This document shows, piece after piece, positions 33,201 through 43,521 of a stretch of 64,000 bases of DNA. Each line of letters opens with the position of its first letter. Positions within the stretch are counted from its first letter, which is position 1. The notes beneath the pieces were generated by a model that saw only the letters and a program-made list of their open reading frames with translations, made no database searches and was not told the origin of the DNA. This DNA is from Didymella arachidicola (taxonomy: Eukaryota > Ascomycota > Dothideomycetes > Pleosporales > Didymellaceae): NCBI GenBank assembly GCA_016630955.3, contig CM049985.1:3224001-3288000 (forward strand), in the 5' to 3' direction. The translations under genes were made by a program, and so were the position numbers.

Positions 33201-35621
33201 CATAGCCAAGTATCAAGTGTAACGAGGCGGTCAAAGTCGTAAAGGAACCTGTTTATGGGTGGGTCTTTCGCTTGCTGAGCCACTCAGGCGTCCCATATGT
33301 GGCTTGAGGCGATGCCAAGACAGTGACCGGCGGAGTTTGGATTTTGTGCATGGGTATGGAAAGTGGTCAGAATCACAAAACGCGATGTGCTGCAAGTGAC
33401 GGAATGTCTAGTCTTGATGGGGCACCTGCTTTAACATAGGAAGATGAGGTATAAGCTGGTACTTTATCCAAGCTGTGCGAGATACCTCTTACCAGCGATC
33501 AATAAGAGTGCTGAGATGACACCGAGTGCTTATTTCCTGGTCGAGGCTCGCCGTCCAATGCTCGTGAATGATATCATCCCTCAACATTCATACTGTGAAG
33601 GTGGCGCTGATTGAGCAATGCTATATCGCGGCTTACCGCTGTGGCGCAGCTTCCCTCCCGTCCCGCCAAGCACCAGTCCAATGTGTGCTATCATCACTGA
33701 ACGGTGATGCAGAATCAGCGCGGCGCTTTGGGAAGTGCAGGCTTGGAGATTCACACCCAAGATGTTTCGGCCCCCAAAAGTGCGCAAACGGCCGCGTAAC
33801 CCAAACGCCGAGCCAGGCTGTGGAGAACTGGGATGACTGGGCAACTTGACCTGACAGCTCCGGCCGCCACAGTCGTTTGATGCCGCTGGTGTAACGCATG
33901 CTTCTAGTTCTCGTGAGGCTGATGGCTGTAAGAGTGGTAAGGGCCGCGGTACTCGCGTCCTCAGGTGCTTACATGGTCCAAGTAGCCTTCAATCAGAACA
34001 CGAGTGCTAGCAAATGTGAGTTTGGATACGCGTGGAAGCGTCGCCGAAAATCACGTTGGTTGGCTGGTGGTGTGTCTCATGAATGGGTGGAATCGTCAAG
34101 TCAAATCGCTCCTTCCCCAGACGGGCTGGCTCAAGGCAACGAGGCAGCGGCTGCTCCGCACGCCCCCTTGTTGCCTGCTGCATTCGGATCGAGGGAATCC
34201 ACTGCGCCGACTTGGTCAGATCTGATGAGAGCGCCGAGGATGAAGAATTTTGCTGTTTCAAACAATTGTAGTGCAAATGCTGGGTCCAAATGAGGCCTGC
34301 GCGCACGACGCGTGGGAATCTCCCGCAGGACGGACGCTAGCGCTGGGCTGCCCCACCAGCAAATGAACGGCAAATCGCTGCATTCTTCCATCCGATCATC
34401 CAGTCCCATCATTGCATTTCATGAGCAAAGCAATATGGGTCGGGCATTGGGCACAAATGCAAAAACCGCCAGCCCTGCGTCTCTGATGGAGCAACTCGTG
34501 CTTGCCAGCATGCAGGCCGGATGGCTTGCATAGCCTCCACGCATTAACTACCATCCATGCAGCTGATCGCTGGACTCGTGCAACAGTTCGCATCATTAGC
34601 ATCAAAGGAGAACATGCGTTTGGACGCGCTCGAGCATCTCGCAATGAAGTACCCGGTCCGTACTGGCTTGGGCAGCGGAGTTCTGTATGTCACTGGCAGG
34701 ATTGGCAAGGTGTGCTTGAGCGCCGGTTGTACGATTGCTGCCCATCGAGTCCAAGACATTCTCGCGTCTAACTGCAACAAAGGGCGCACGGAACGGCTGG
34801 AAGATTCTTGAAATTCCAGCTTTCCTGAAGAACTACGCTCGCCTCCCTCACAATCAGGCAAGTCTGCGGCCGCTGTTAAGGCGTCCGTTTGTGGCTGGTT
34901 CCTTGTCCGGGCTGTGCAGCAGTGCAAAGCCATTCATCGCTGGACCCCAAAACGCTCGGCCCTCTCTCCTTCAAGTCGCAAAGCCCGCTCCTGAGGCCTT
35001 TCATTCCAACATTTTCTGAACTAAATATGTTCCCCCAGTTCCCCCGTCATCTACCACCATCTACCTCGCCTAGTGTGCACTTCAGGCTACAGTCAGGCCC
35101 GTTGCCACACCCACACCTTATTCGGCTTCGCAGGGCTGATCCATTGGTTGTGACTCCAACATCACTCGCTGCAGCCTTCTACTGTACCACCACCATTTCG
35201 CTCTGACACCTCGCCTCTCTTACTCTTTCTGCTTTTGGTACGCATTGCCCCTCTATACTTGTGATTTTACAGTTTATTGACAGTGTCTCAGTTGCTTCGT
35301 CATCCAGGCCTCGAAGTACATCAAAAGCCAAGGGTCACTGCCTGGTACCCTAAACATCACACTACCATTCCACTACCAGACCAGGTCTAGGTAGAATCGA
35401 TACCATCTACTTGTACCTGTCAGATCTCCGGGCTTACTGCACCTTCCGTCGTTGGACGTACCTTCACTGCAACACTCAACACCAATCAGAAGCCTGTGCG
35501 TCGGCAAAAGTCTCCTTCCAGTGCACCCTAGCTACGCTTCGCTAGCTTTCCGCTCGACCACTGAATACACTACTCATCACAGCGAATCCGAGCAGCACCT
35601 CGAATACAGGACAACTTCGGT
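30232..35621. other. Gene desert, 5.4 kb
   Basis: I found no supported gene. Short frames are scattered on both strands. The most protein-like is a hydrophilic minus-strand stretch around 31900-32170 that includes 31830-32060 (Asp/Glu/His/Arg-rich), which could be a lone exon. I see no tandem repeat, transposon end or RNA gene. The last 400 bp before 35622 are CT-rich and probably promoter and 5' leader of the next gene. Confidence 0.4.
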
Positions 35622-37370
35622 ATGTGTCGAGTTGACGAAAGGGTCTACGTCAGAGCAGATGGTCACCGGTCCCAATTCCAAGATACAACGCTCTGCGACA
35701 GAGCAAAGAGGAAGCGCGAAATGTGCTCCAAAGTCGATGTCCGCAGGACAGAGTATCCAGATCCAACTTCATCACCCGTGGCAAGCAGTCCGATCACCCC
35801 AAACCATCACACACAACCCCGCCGACCTTCAGTGTCGAGCAGACCATCGACAAGGGATGGGTCGATCAAATCTCTCAAGCCTGAGATTCACATTGGAGTT
35901 AGTCTGAGTAAGGGCACGCCACACGTCTCAATAACAACCGGGAAAAGCAAACGTGAGTCTTCGGGCTCCGCCTCTGCTCATGATTCTGCCGGTTCTGAAG
36001 CGTCTGGCACCATTCGAACTGGCTTTCCAAATGTTTCTCCCCCTTTCCCGAACTCAGGTCATGGTAGCCTTCGTCCTCAAGCAGGCCACTATCGCAATCC
36101 ATCATCAGATGAATCTATTCCAAGCTCGAACCGCACGTCGCAAGTCTACCACAACTCTAGTGACTACGACACACCGAGCCTAGCAACAGGGACAACAGCC
36201 TCGTCCAGTAGCACTCGCCCTGTCATCCACCACGCCCCGCGTGCTGCTATGCCAGCTCAGATCAACACTACTCTTGGGCAGGCCAACGGTCCTGCCAGCC
36301 CATACCGCACTAAAGAGTATGCCCCGAGGGAAGTCTACACCGAGACCACTGCCCGCACGGAGCGAAGTCAACGACCCACATCCTCCTACGGCAGCTCTGC
36401 CGCTCCTGAGAATACTGAGCGAGCAGAGGCGCGCAGACGCCATGAGGTAGCCGCTGCTCAGGTCCAGGAAGAGACTACAAAGCACGTCCGTTTTTCAGAA
36501 AAAGATCGTGGCAAGCTACGCGCCGAAGAGCGGGCGCAAAACAACTACGCACTGCTCGAGCAGCGACGCGCAGAAGACCGCGAACGCCTGCGTGAGCAGG
36601 ACAAGAAGGACCGAGAAGCTCAAGCCGCGAAAGAAGAGGCAAAGAAACGGACAAAGCAGGTTCCGGCCACCAAGCCCACTCGTCGCGCCTCAGTGAGCAA
36701 GGCAGCTTCTCAGGCAGCTGAAAAACAGCGTCTAGCAGCCTTCCAGGCCGCTGAGCAACAGCGCCTCGTTGCGGCTGACGAGGCTCACATGCAGCACGAG
36801 CGGCTCAGAGCAGAAGCCATCGAGCGAGAAGAACAGATGGCGCAAGAGTATCAACAGCGCCCCGCGTACCAGGAACGCGTCTTATCTCTGCAGGAGCGCT
36901 CGCAAGATCATAACCCCTACGACCCGCGTGCCACTACTGCCGCCCCAGCCCTCCCACGTCGCGGCAGCCACTCCACCCAGACACGTCCCGTTCTGGGACG
37001 TACTTCCAGCAAACGCGGCGAAGCTCCTCAGGCACGCGAGTCTCGCCAGCAGCGCCAACCACCCGTGTCGTTCTACAATGCGGCCCCTCGCGGCGACCTA
37101 CCGCAAGCCCGAGAGCCACGCCGGCCCTCTATCTCACAGCCTTCCGCGCCGGTCGATCCCTGGGACGTCCGCAGCATGAGCCAGACACTGCCAGACGCCC
37201 GCAGCACGCAGCCGCTGCCGAACGCGCGTGGTCCCGGCGTAGGCCACAACTTTCCCCGGCTGCAGCCGAATCCGCAGCAGGCGAGTCACCGTCTACACAA
37301 CGCGCTGTACACGGGTGATTACGAGAGCGACTCGGACGACGATCTGTACAGGGATCCTCGCCGGCGGTAG
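35622..37370 (+). CDS. Disordered protein with charged coiled coil, unrecognised
   Basis: This is an intronless frame of 582 residues. The first 45 residues (MCRVDERVYVRADGHR and a Cys/Arg/Lys stretch) look like a small ordered head that recurs in many ascomycete proteins of unknown role. Residues 50-280 are Ser/Thr/Pro-rich and disordered. Residues about 285-410 are a long Glu/Arg/Gln/Ala-rich helix starting KHVRFSEKDRGKLRAEER, very probably a coiled coil. The rest is again disordered and ends in an acidic/basic tail (ESDSDDDLYRDPRRR). There is no signal peptide or membrane span. Automated annotation often labels such proteins by spurious similarity to coiled-coil parasite proteins, and that should not be trusted. 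Confidence 0.75.
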   Translation: MCRVDERVYVRADGHRSQFQDTTLCDRAKRKREMCSKVDVRRTEYPDPTSSPVASSPITPNHHTQPRRPSVSSRPSTRDGSIKSLKPEIHIGVSLSKGTPHVSITTGKSKRESSGSASAHDSAGSEASGTIRTGFPNVSPPFPNSGHGSLRPQAGHYRNPSSDESIPSSNRTSQVYHNSSDYDTPSLATGTTASSSSTRPVIHHAPRAAMPAQINTTLGQANGPASPYRTKEYAPREVYTETTARTERSQRPTSSYGSSAAPENTERAEARRRHEVAAAQVQEETTKHVRFSEKDRGKLRAEERAQNNYALLEQRRAEDRERLREQDKKDREAQAAKEEAKKRTKQVPATKPTRRASVSKAASQAAEKQRLAAFQAAEQQRLVAADEAHMQHERLRAEAIEREEQMAQEYQQRPAYQERVLSLQERSQDHNPYDPRATTAAPALPRRGSHSTQTRPVLGRTSSKRGEAPQARESRQQRQPPVSFYNAAPRGDLPQAREPRRPSISQPSAPVDPWDVRSMSQTLPDARSTQPLPNARGPGVGHNFPRLQPNPQQASHRLHNALYTGDYESDSDDDLYRDPRRR

Positions 37371-39366
37371 GGTGGGGCGTCGATTGCGGATGGTGCGGAG
37401 TGTCGTTCTAGCGCTATCTTACAAGTATCGTTTCTTTTGTTTCCTTTGCAAAAGCTGGCGCTGGATTGATTTGATACCCTTTTCCCCTCTTCATCATCTC
37501 TCCGCGTGTTTGTTGTTGTACGATGTGCGATAACGTTTCTTTTTGCGCTACATAGACATACCCGACCTCACCGTTCTGTACGAGACAATCACATGCGTTC
37601 TAAACTGAATCGCCGTCCTACCATTCCTCTATAATCTTCCGAAACGACAGATATCGATGGCTCGGTAGAAAAGCCGCCCTCGTACCCTTGACACTACTCA
37701 GCAAGGATAAGGTAGCCACATGCAACTGCAAATCCTCTCAGCTCCTATCATCTAATCCCCCGTCTAGCACGGTATTACCCCAATCCACAACCTCCCTCTT
37801 CTTGCCGAAAACCTCGGCCTGGTCGTAACTAGTCCACCCCTATCCCCACCCTCTCCACCCTCCCCACCCCCGCCCGCTCTCCAGACCCCGAAGCCCTTAC
37901 AACATCTAGATGAGCTACACCTAGCCTTGATAGATTCCCCTTTAGTCTCTCAGATATTAGCGTATGCAGCCTTTTTTTAATAATCTCATACCTCGCCACG
38001 TACTTTGAACTTAACCTAGACATTCTTATCATAGCAGCCTAGCTTAGGCACTTCTTCCTCAGATTCTGTTAGTAGGGATGTAGAAACAGGTGTTTAGTAG
38101 TAGGTCCAGAGTGTTGGATGAATATGTTTGCGATGCTGGTAGATCTTGCGTGGTTAGTTTCTAGGACGGTGTATCTTGACATGGGTTTCAACTGTGAGAC
38201 GAACAGCGTACGTAGGCAGGGAGCAAGGTACCAAAAGAGCAATCTTCGCGCATGTAGAGCAAGCACAACGTCTCTGTTATCTCAAAAATTTTTTTTTAAC
38301 CAAGCTAGAAGCGCTGCAAAGGTAGCTTATTGCTAAATAAATAGATAAAGATCCAAGGACTGTTATTGATACCCTGTATTTAGTAGGTTATCACGTATGG
38401 CTACGAATATGCTGAGAAGAAGCACCCCTTCTACCTAGCCCTGTGTAGTAAAGGTCAGAGTCTTTGCGCGTTAGATACACATGGTCTGGAAGCATGACGC
38501 ACAGGATGATTGTCCGTCAGTGGTTTGGCTGCCTTCCATCAGTACAGCAATTTGATGAAGGTTGGATTTCTAGCGTGTTGTCTTGTTCCCCTTTCTTGCG
38601 TTGGTTGTAATGCGGCATTTGCTTGTCTAGGCCTACTACAGGTGTTAGGGAAGACGCGGTGATGGATACAAGCTGTATGGGCGGCCTTGCATTTTTTTAT
38701 CTTTTTTTTTTTTTTAATAGACTTTCTGGCAGCTGTGGTTCAGCCGTGAAGTTCTTGATCTACCTCATGAGCGCAGACAAGACATGCTACAACTAAATTA
38801 GCAGTCCCCGTTTTTGAGCTGGCGATGCGTTTCGGGCGCGTCGATATGAACCTTTTGTCCCCGCAGCGTTCTCCCTTTTATATAGGATCATATGGAATCC
38901 ATGACATCCATCTCCTCACTCCGACAAAGAAATCTCAGAGCCCGAGTCGTAACACTCCGCTCGACTCTACGTCCCACAACTTCATCCCCTTCTTCGCAGA
39001 ACGCAGCGATCGAGGTTCTTACCTCCAGCGCGCAACCTTTGAATGCGCATTACTCGGCGCCATGCTTGCGGACCCCGCTCCCTTTGTCTGTGACCTCTTG
39101 GGACTAGTGTGATGGCTGTGTGGTGAGTGTGGTGTGCGTTTATAATACGATTTTATAGAAATATATATATATATACTTCCCGTCTGCCTGCTGCGGATGG
39201 ATAAACTCGTCCGAGTGGGTTTTCTTTTTCTTTGCACTTGTCGCGTCGAGCAGTCTATCTGCAGTCTTGTGAGACGTGTGCGCAACCAAGACGACGGGAT
39301 TTGGACTCGACCTCGTGCAGCTAGTTTGGAATATACATTCAATAGTACAGAGATATACACGCCTCG
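37371..39366. other. AT-rich intergenic region with homopolymer tracts
   Basis: This 2-kb stretch contains T/A tracts (around 38286-38297 and 38691-38717), an (AT)n stretch near 39160-39176 and several CTAG-rich segments around 37880-38340 suggestive of decayed repeat DNA. Two short minus-strand frames at 37829-38032 and 38069-38266 look weakly protein-like and might be transposon debris, but I cannot name the element. Confidence 0.4.
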
Positions 39367-41028
39367 CTACGGACGCTTCTTGTGCAGAAACTCCTCAAAG
39401 ACCCTCCCCTGCTTACTCATCGCCGACAGCTCACTCGCCGCGTCTTCCTTCGCGCTCTTACTCAGCGCGTCCAACTCGTGCACCCCGCTCCTCCACCCCC
39501 CCTTGGCAAACTTAAACCCCTTCTTCCCGTTCTTGCTAAGATCAATCGCAAACTCATCTGCGCTCTGCAGCCCCTCCAGCGCAGGCGCAGCGTCGTCAAA
39601 GTGTCCCTGCGCAACGCGGATTTCCGGCCCCGTCGCGCGCTTGACCTTCAAATGCACGCGTCCGTCGTTCGAAACACCCGCGTAGCGGGGCTGGACGAGG
39701 ATTTTGCGGCCGCCTGGTGTTGTAATATCGATTACCTCGACGTCTCGCGCGCGGGAAGAGGAGGCTGAGGGGTCCTTTGTGAGGGCGGCGCTGATGGAGT
39801 CTCGCGCGACGAAGCCCGCGACGCCGAGACGCGCGTGGTTGTCGCGGGCGCCGTTGGTGGAACGGGGTTGCAGGACGCGGGAGGGGATTGGGGATGGGTT
39901 CGCCTGGGGGCCGAGGATGGGGTGCGAGGCGAGGTAGGAGCGGGTGCGGAGGTAGCCGAGGCCGGCGGAGGGGTGGGTGGATGTTGGGGCGCGCTCTGGG
40001 TCGATGATGAAGTTGTCGTAGTCGGAGCCGTCTTGCTTGTAGACTTTGTTTTTCTGGGTGACGGGGGGGAGGCGCAGGAACGGGGTGATGAGCTTGGTGA
40101 CGAGGCGCGAGGTGAGGGGGTTGTTGGCGGCTTCCTTGCGGAGGGTTTTGATGCCGGCGTCGATTTGCCGGGGGGTGATGGCGGCCCATTCCTTCTCGCG
40201 GGCGGTCTGCCAGGCGCGGGCCTCGGCGGGGTCCATCGGGGCGATGTCGCCGGAGCGGGCGGCGGCGAGCTGGCGGGTGGTGTAGATTTCGTTCTTGACG
40301 AACTCGACGAGGTGCTCGTGGAACTCGCTGCGGCGCTTGGCGATCTCCTTGTTCAGGTACGCGGTGAACTCGCTGGCGCCCTGGCCCGGCAGCCACGGGC
40401 CGTCGTGCTTCCAGCGGCGGGCGTTGTGGGCCTCGGTGTTGACGGGCGGCGGCTGGAAGGGGGTGAATGGCTCCTCGCGGCCACTCCTCGCGGCGCGCGT
40501 CTCGCGGGCGCGCTTGTTCTGGCGCAGGGCGCGCAGGAACAGGCCGCTCTCGTCGAGGCCGTCCCTGCGGTAGGCGGTGATGTCGTCGCGGGGCTCGAAG
40601 GCGCTGGGGGGCGTCGAGGCGGTGACGTCGGCGCTGGCGGCATGGCGCAGCATGGGCACGCTCATCTCCTCCCACTTCTGGCGGGTGCGCACATGGTCGG
40701 CGGCCGAGTCGAAGTCGGTCACGTGTTCGATGGTGTCGAGCTGGGTGATGCGCAGGACGGGGTCGCTCGTCTGCAGCAGGTGGGAGCGGGCGGGCAGGTT
40801 GCGCTTGAGGCCCCAGTCGCCGCGGGCCAGCGAGCTCTTGGTGGTGGTGATGGCCTGGTGGGTTGGGTACGGCAGCGTGGCCGAGTCTGAGGCTTTGGTG
40901 ACGCCGGCGCCCGTCGTCTCGCCCACGTTGGGGCGCGGCAGCGGGGTGGGCAGCGAGAAGAGGCGCGAGTTGCGCAGCAGGTTGGCCGTCGGCGACAGCC
41001 TGTTGCGGGCGACTCGGGGGGCGGCCAT
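39367..41028 (-). CDS. MRP51: Mitochondrial small-subunit ribosomal protein Mrp51 (mS51)
   Basis: This is an intronless frame of 553 residues. The basic, Ser/Arg-rich N-terminus (MAAPRVARNRLSPTANLL) fits a mitochondrial targeting peptide. The motif ARGDWGLKRNLPAR near residue 70 is characteristic of fungal Mrp51. TDFDSAADHVR and RQKWEEM follow, as in the family. The C-terminus is Lys/Gly/Ser-rich. In yeast Mrp51 is part of the mitoribosomal small subunit and interacts with the 5' leaders of COX2 and COX3 mRNAs. The gene is strikingly GC-rich, so long open frames occur in every other frame and on the antisense strand (for example 39835-40890 and 39596-41140). These are artefacts. A complete transposon ends 115 bp upstream of the start codon. 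Confidence 0.9.
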   Translation of the reverse strand: MAAPRVARNRLSPTANLLRNSRLFSLPTPLPRPNVGETTGAGVTKASDSATLPYPTHQAITTTKSSLARGDWGLKRNLPARSHLLQTSDPVLRITQLDTIEHVTDFDSAADHVRTRQKWEEMSVPMLRHAASADVTASTPPSAFEPRDDITAYRRDGLDESGLFLRALRQNKRARETRAARSGREEPFTPFQPPPVNTEAHNARRWKHDGPWLPGQGASEFTAYLNKEIAKRRSEFHEHLVEFVKNEIYTTRQLAAARSGDIAPMDPAEARAWQTAREKEWAAITPRQIDAGIKTLRKEAANNPLTSRLVTKLITPFLRLPPVTQKNKVYKQDGSDYDNFIIDPERAPTSTHPSAGLGYLRTRSYLASHPILGPQANPSPIPSRVLQPRSTNGARDNHARLGVAGFVARDSISAALTKDPSASSSRARDVEVIDITTPGGRKILVQPRYAGVSNDGRVHLKVKRATGPEIRVAQGHFDDAAPALEGLQSADEFAIDLSKNGKKGFKFAKGGWRSGVHELDALSKSAKEDAASELSAMSKQGRVFEEFLHKKRP

Positions 41029-41143
41029 GGCGATGCCCTGTGGTGTTGAGGTGTGGAATTCTTGACGCGCTAGTGGTTTGGAGTCTCGCGCATGCTACCA
41101 AATACTCCAGTCTCACCCACATCATAGCCACCAACATCAAATA

Positions 41144-41196
41144 ACGTGTTTTACAAGCGAGTCGTCAATACAAGCGAGTCGTCAGCCCCACCAACT
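41144..41196. repeat. Left terminal inverted repeat of the Fot1-like element
   Basis: This 53-bp arm begins ACGTGTTTTACAAGC and ends CCCCACCAACT. It contains a direct repeat of TACAAGCGAGTCGTCA, two copies 18 bp apart, which may be two transposase binding sites. Confidence 0.92.
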
Positions 41197-41264
41197 CTGT
41201 GCACCTCTTAACGCGTATATCTTAACAACGCAATAGTAAAGTATCTAGAAATTAATAGAGTAGA

Positions 41265-42917
41265 TTAAGCAGTAGCTACAGCCTCTTTCTTGCATGTACG
41301 TGAGTTGTGCCCAGTCTCCCTACACGTCTTACAGCGCGCCAGAGCCTGGCGGCTAAGGCCTGATCGCTCTCCTCCATGACGCTCCTCACGAGCAAGCTGC
41401 TGATCTGCCTCACGTTGAGCAAGTATATCCTCTCCAGTCCCCTTTGTTAACACTCCTTGCTTCTGTATACGCTTCTTCTTGCGCTCCCTACGCTTTGACG
41501 CTGCTTTGTTAGCCCTCTCAAGGCTAGCAATCCTTTCCTTCATCAGCTCAGCTGAGAGGATCATCATCTCAGCTCCTTTCTTAAGCTGGTCTATCTTCTC
41601 AATTATAGAAGCTGGTGACGAGCTCTTGTGCTGGCGTATGCGCTCACGAATTAGGCTTGATTGAGCCTCAAGCTCGCGGGCGGTGCTTGGAGTACGAGCC
41701 TCCCAGAGAGCCTCTGTGAGAGCCGCTGGTGGAGTAGGTGTACGTAGCTGTACGTCTAGCTTTGAGAGGACAGCCTCTGGCTGATAAGGTACTAGACCTG
41801 CTCCCCGGAAGGCTGAGCAGATATTGACTGGCGTGAACGATCGATTAAAGGCCGCCTTAAACGCAGGCAGAAACTCAAGCTTGGTGATGTGGTTGATGTG
41901 GTTGCGCATCAGGCTCTCTACCTCACGACTGTAAGCGCGCTTCAACGGGGAGAAGCAGCCAACGTCAAGAGGCTGGAGTAGGTGAGAGGAGTGAGGTGGC
42001 ATACAGAGCGTGTAGATGTTGTGCTCCTTGCAGAGCTCCTGGAATCCAAGAGAGTGGTGGCTCTCGTGGCCGTCAAGGATAAGTAGGCGCCGCGCTCCTA
42101 CTACACGAGCCTGAGTGTGAGCGTTAAAGTGCTTCAGCCACTCTACCCCAAGCTCGTTATTTGTCCAGCCATTGTCGCTAACTGCAATTGCCCAGTTGCG
42201 TGGGATCTCTGTCTCCTCATACCAGGCAGAGAGGTGGTACTTGCCAGCAAAGATTAGGAACGGTGGGACTGACCAGCCAGCAGCGTTGATAGCTGCTATT
42301 ACTGTCACCCACTCACGGTCGCCAGGCTGAACAGTCTTTGGCCTGCCTCTCCTCTCTGATCCTGTCACAACAAGCTGCGTTGTGATCTTGCCCATCATAA
42401 AGCCAGCCTCGTCAAAGTTGTAGACGTCTTCGTCGCAGATGCCGTACTTGGCCTTTGTCTGCTCTACAAGCTCAAACCAGCCTTGGATAAGGACAGGATC
42501 CTCGCATAGAGCTCTCTGCCTGTCATAAGCTCGGTTGAAACGCGTTGTAAGACTCTCTGTACGCTTAACAAAGTTGCGCGGCCAGTGGACGCCAACCTGA
42601 CTAGCACTGCGTGCAGCCAGCAGTCTATTAGCCATATCACGTACAGCTGCGTACGTAGGCGCAAATCCACGTAGATCTAGATCAAGTATGTATTTAACAA
42701 TCACCTCCTCTTCTAGCTGGGTAAGCTTCTTTGAGTTGGGCTGGCAATCGCGTCGGGCAGGCTTCCCAGCGCGTCGGTCGCGCATTGTCATACGAGGGAC
42801 GTTAAAGGCTAGAGCAGCGCGGCTTTCAGACTGAATCTGCTTTGAAACAATAGAATTAATAGCAAGCTGAACATCAGCTTCATTTGATAGTACTTGAGGG
42901 GCATAGCGTTGAGGCAT
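41265..42917 (-). CDS. Fot1/pogo-like transposase (DDE, CENP-B type)
   Basis: The protein is 550 residues and intact. Residues 1-60 form an N-terminal helix-turn-helix (QLAINSIVSK, then FNVPRMTMRDRR), followed by a CENP-B-type DNA-binding region (about 65-135). The DDE catalytic domain spans about 160-390, with D169 (NFDEAGF), D282 (LLILDGHESH) and D318 (QPLDVGCFSPLK). The second and third Asp have 35 residues between them. The C-terminal tail has a coiled, basic stretch (KRRERKKKRIQKQ) and a CX2CX4HX4C zinc knuckle at the end (CKTCRETGHNSRTC). All catalytic residues are present, so it may be active. Such transposases cut at the terminal repeats and reinsert at TA. Confidence 0.95.
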   Translation of the reverse strand: MPQRYAPQVLSNEADVQLAINSIVSKQIQSESRAALAFNVPRMTMRDRRAGKPARRDCQPNSKKLTQLEEEVIVKYILDLDLRGFAPTYAAVRDMANRLLAARSASQVGVHWPRNFVKRTESLTTRFNRAYDRQRALCEDPVLIQGWFELVEQTKAKYGICDEDVYNFDEAGFMMGKITTQLVVTGSERRGRPKTVQPGDREWVTVIAAINAAGWSVPPFLIFAGKYHLSAWYEETEIPRNWAIAVSDNGWTNNELGVEWLKHFNAHTQARVVGARRLLILDGHESHHSLGFQELCKEHNIYTLCMPPHSSHLLQPLDVGCFSPLKRAYSREVESLMRNHINHITKLEFLPAFKAAFNRSFTPVNICSAFRGAGLVPYQPEAVLSKLDVQLRTPTPPAALTEALWEARTPSTARELEAQSSLIRERIRQHKSSSPASIIEKIDQLKKGAEMMILSAELMKERIASLERANKAASKRRERKKKRIQKQGVLTKGTGEDILAQREADQQLAREERHGGERSGLSRQALARCKTCRETGHNSRTCKKEAVATA

Positions 42918-42945
42918 GATGAAAAGACTTAAGGTGGTTGATCAA

Positions 42946-42998
42946 AGTTGGTGGGGCTGACGACTCGCTTGTATTGACGACTCGCTTATAAAACACGT
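42946..42998. repeat. Right terminal inverted repeat of the Fot1-like element
   Basis: This is the reverse complement of the left arm with a single mismatch (TAT instead of TAC near the tip). It carries the same two internal direct repeats. Its outer end abuts the TA at 42999-43000. Confidence 0.92.
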
Positions 42999-43006
42999 TA
43001 CATCAT

Positions 43007-43229
43007 TCTGCAACAACACCAACATCAGTCACTCATCATACAAGACCACTTGTTATGCGCAACAAACACACACTCACTTTTACATTGCCATTGCTCATTC
43101 AATTGACTGCGTGACTATCTGCAACAACGCCAACATCAGTCGCTCATCACAGAAATTGTTCATCATGGGCAGCAACAACCACGCAGTCACTTCAACATTA
43201 CTACTGCTCATTGACTACGTGATTATCCA
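43007..43229. repeat. Diverged tandem duplication, about 111-bp unit
   Basis: Two units beginning TCTGCAACAAC (43007 and 43118) align along most of their length: CCAACATCAGTC, then CTCATCA, a GCAACAA core, CACTCA/CAGTCACTT and TGACTGCGTGA/TGACTACGTGA. Identity by eye is about 75-80%. It lies just outside the right end of the transposon. It is unlike microsatellite DNA and looks like an old local duplication. Confidence 0.65.
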
Positions 43230-43521
43230 TTTCGCAGCACACACGCACTGCCACTGACAGGGCTTCCTCCAACCTACTGTCCTTCCTGCACCTAGCATAC
43301 TCTAACCTCAAGTCGGCACGAATCACATGATGTGATGCCATGTGCTGGTGCAATGTGGTGATGCCTCGTGGTTCAGGCAGCTTGCTGGTGCCGTCGAGAA
43401 CCCGTCTGCCTGCTGCGAGGCGTGACTTTTGGTGTGGGCGCGAGGAGCTACTGCTTGCTGTGTGCCTTTTCTGTCATCTTGTTGAGTTGTGACCTTCCCT
43501 GTGGGTCTCGACCGTTTGGGT

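Larger units (their letters stand above)
41144..42998 (-). mobile_element. Complete Fot1/pogo-like DNA transposon (Tc1-mariner superfamily)
   Basis: The element is 1,855 bp, flanked by TA on both sides (41142-41143 and 42999-43000), the target duplication of this superfamily. Its ends are 53-bp inverted repeats differing at one base. It encodes one intact transposase with no stop or frameshift. This completeness and the near-identity of the ends point to recent insertion. It sits in the promoter region of MRP51. Confidence 0.93.

Noticed and set aside
39596..41140. Overlapping 514-codon minus-strand frame and 351-codon plus-strand frame over MRP51
   Set aside because: Composition is Arg/Pro/His- or Gly/Ala/Val-rich, as expected from reading GC-rich codons in the wrong frame. 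The Mrp51 motifs lie in the other frame.
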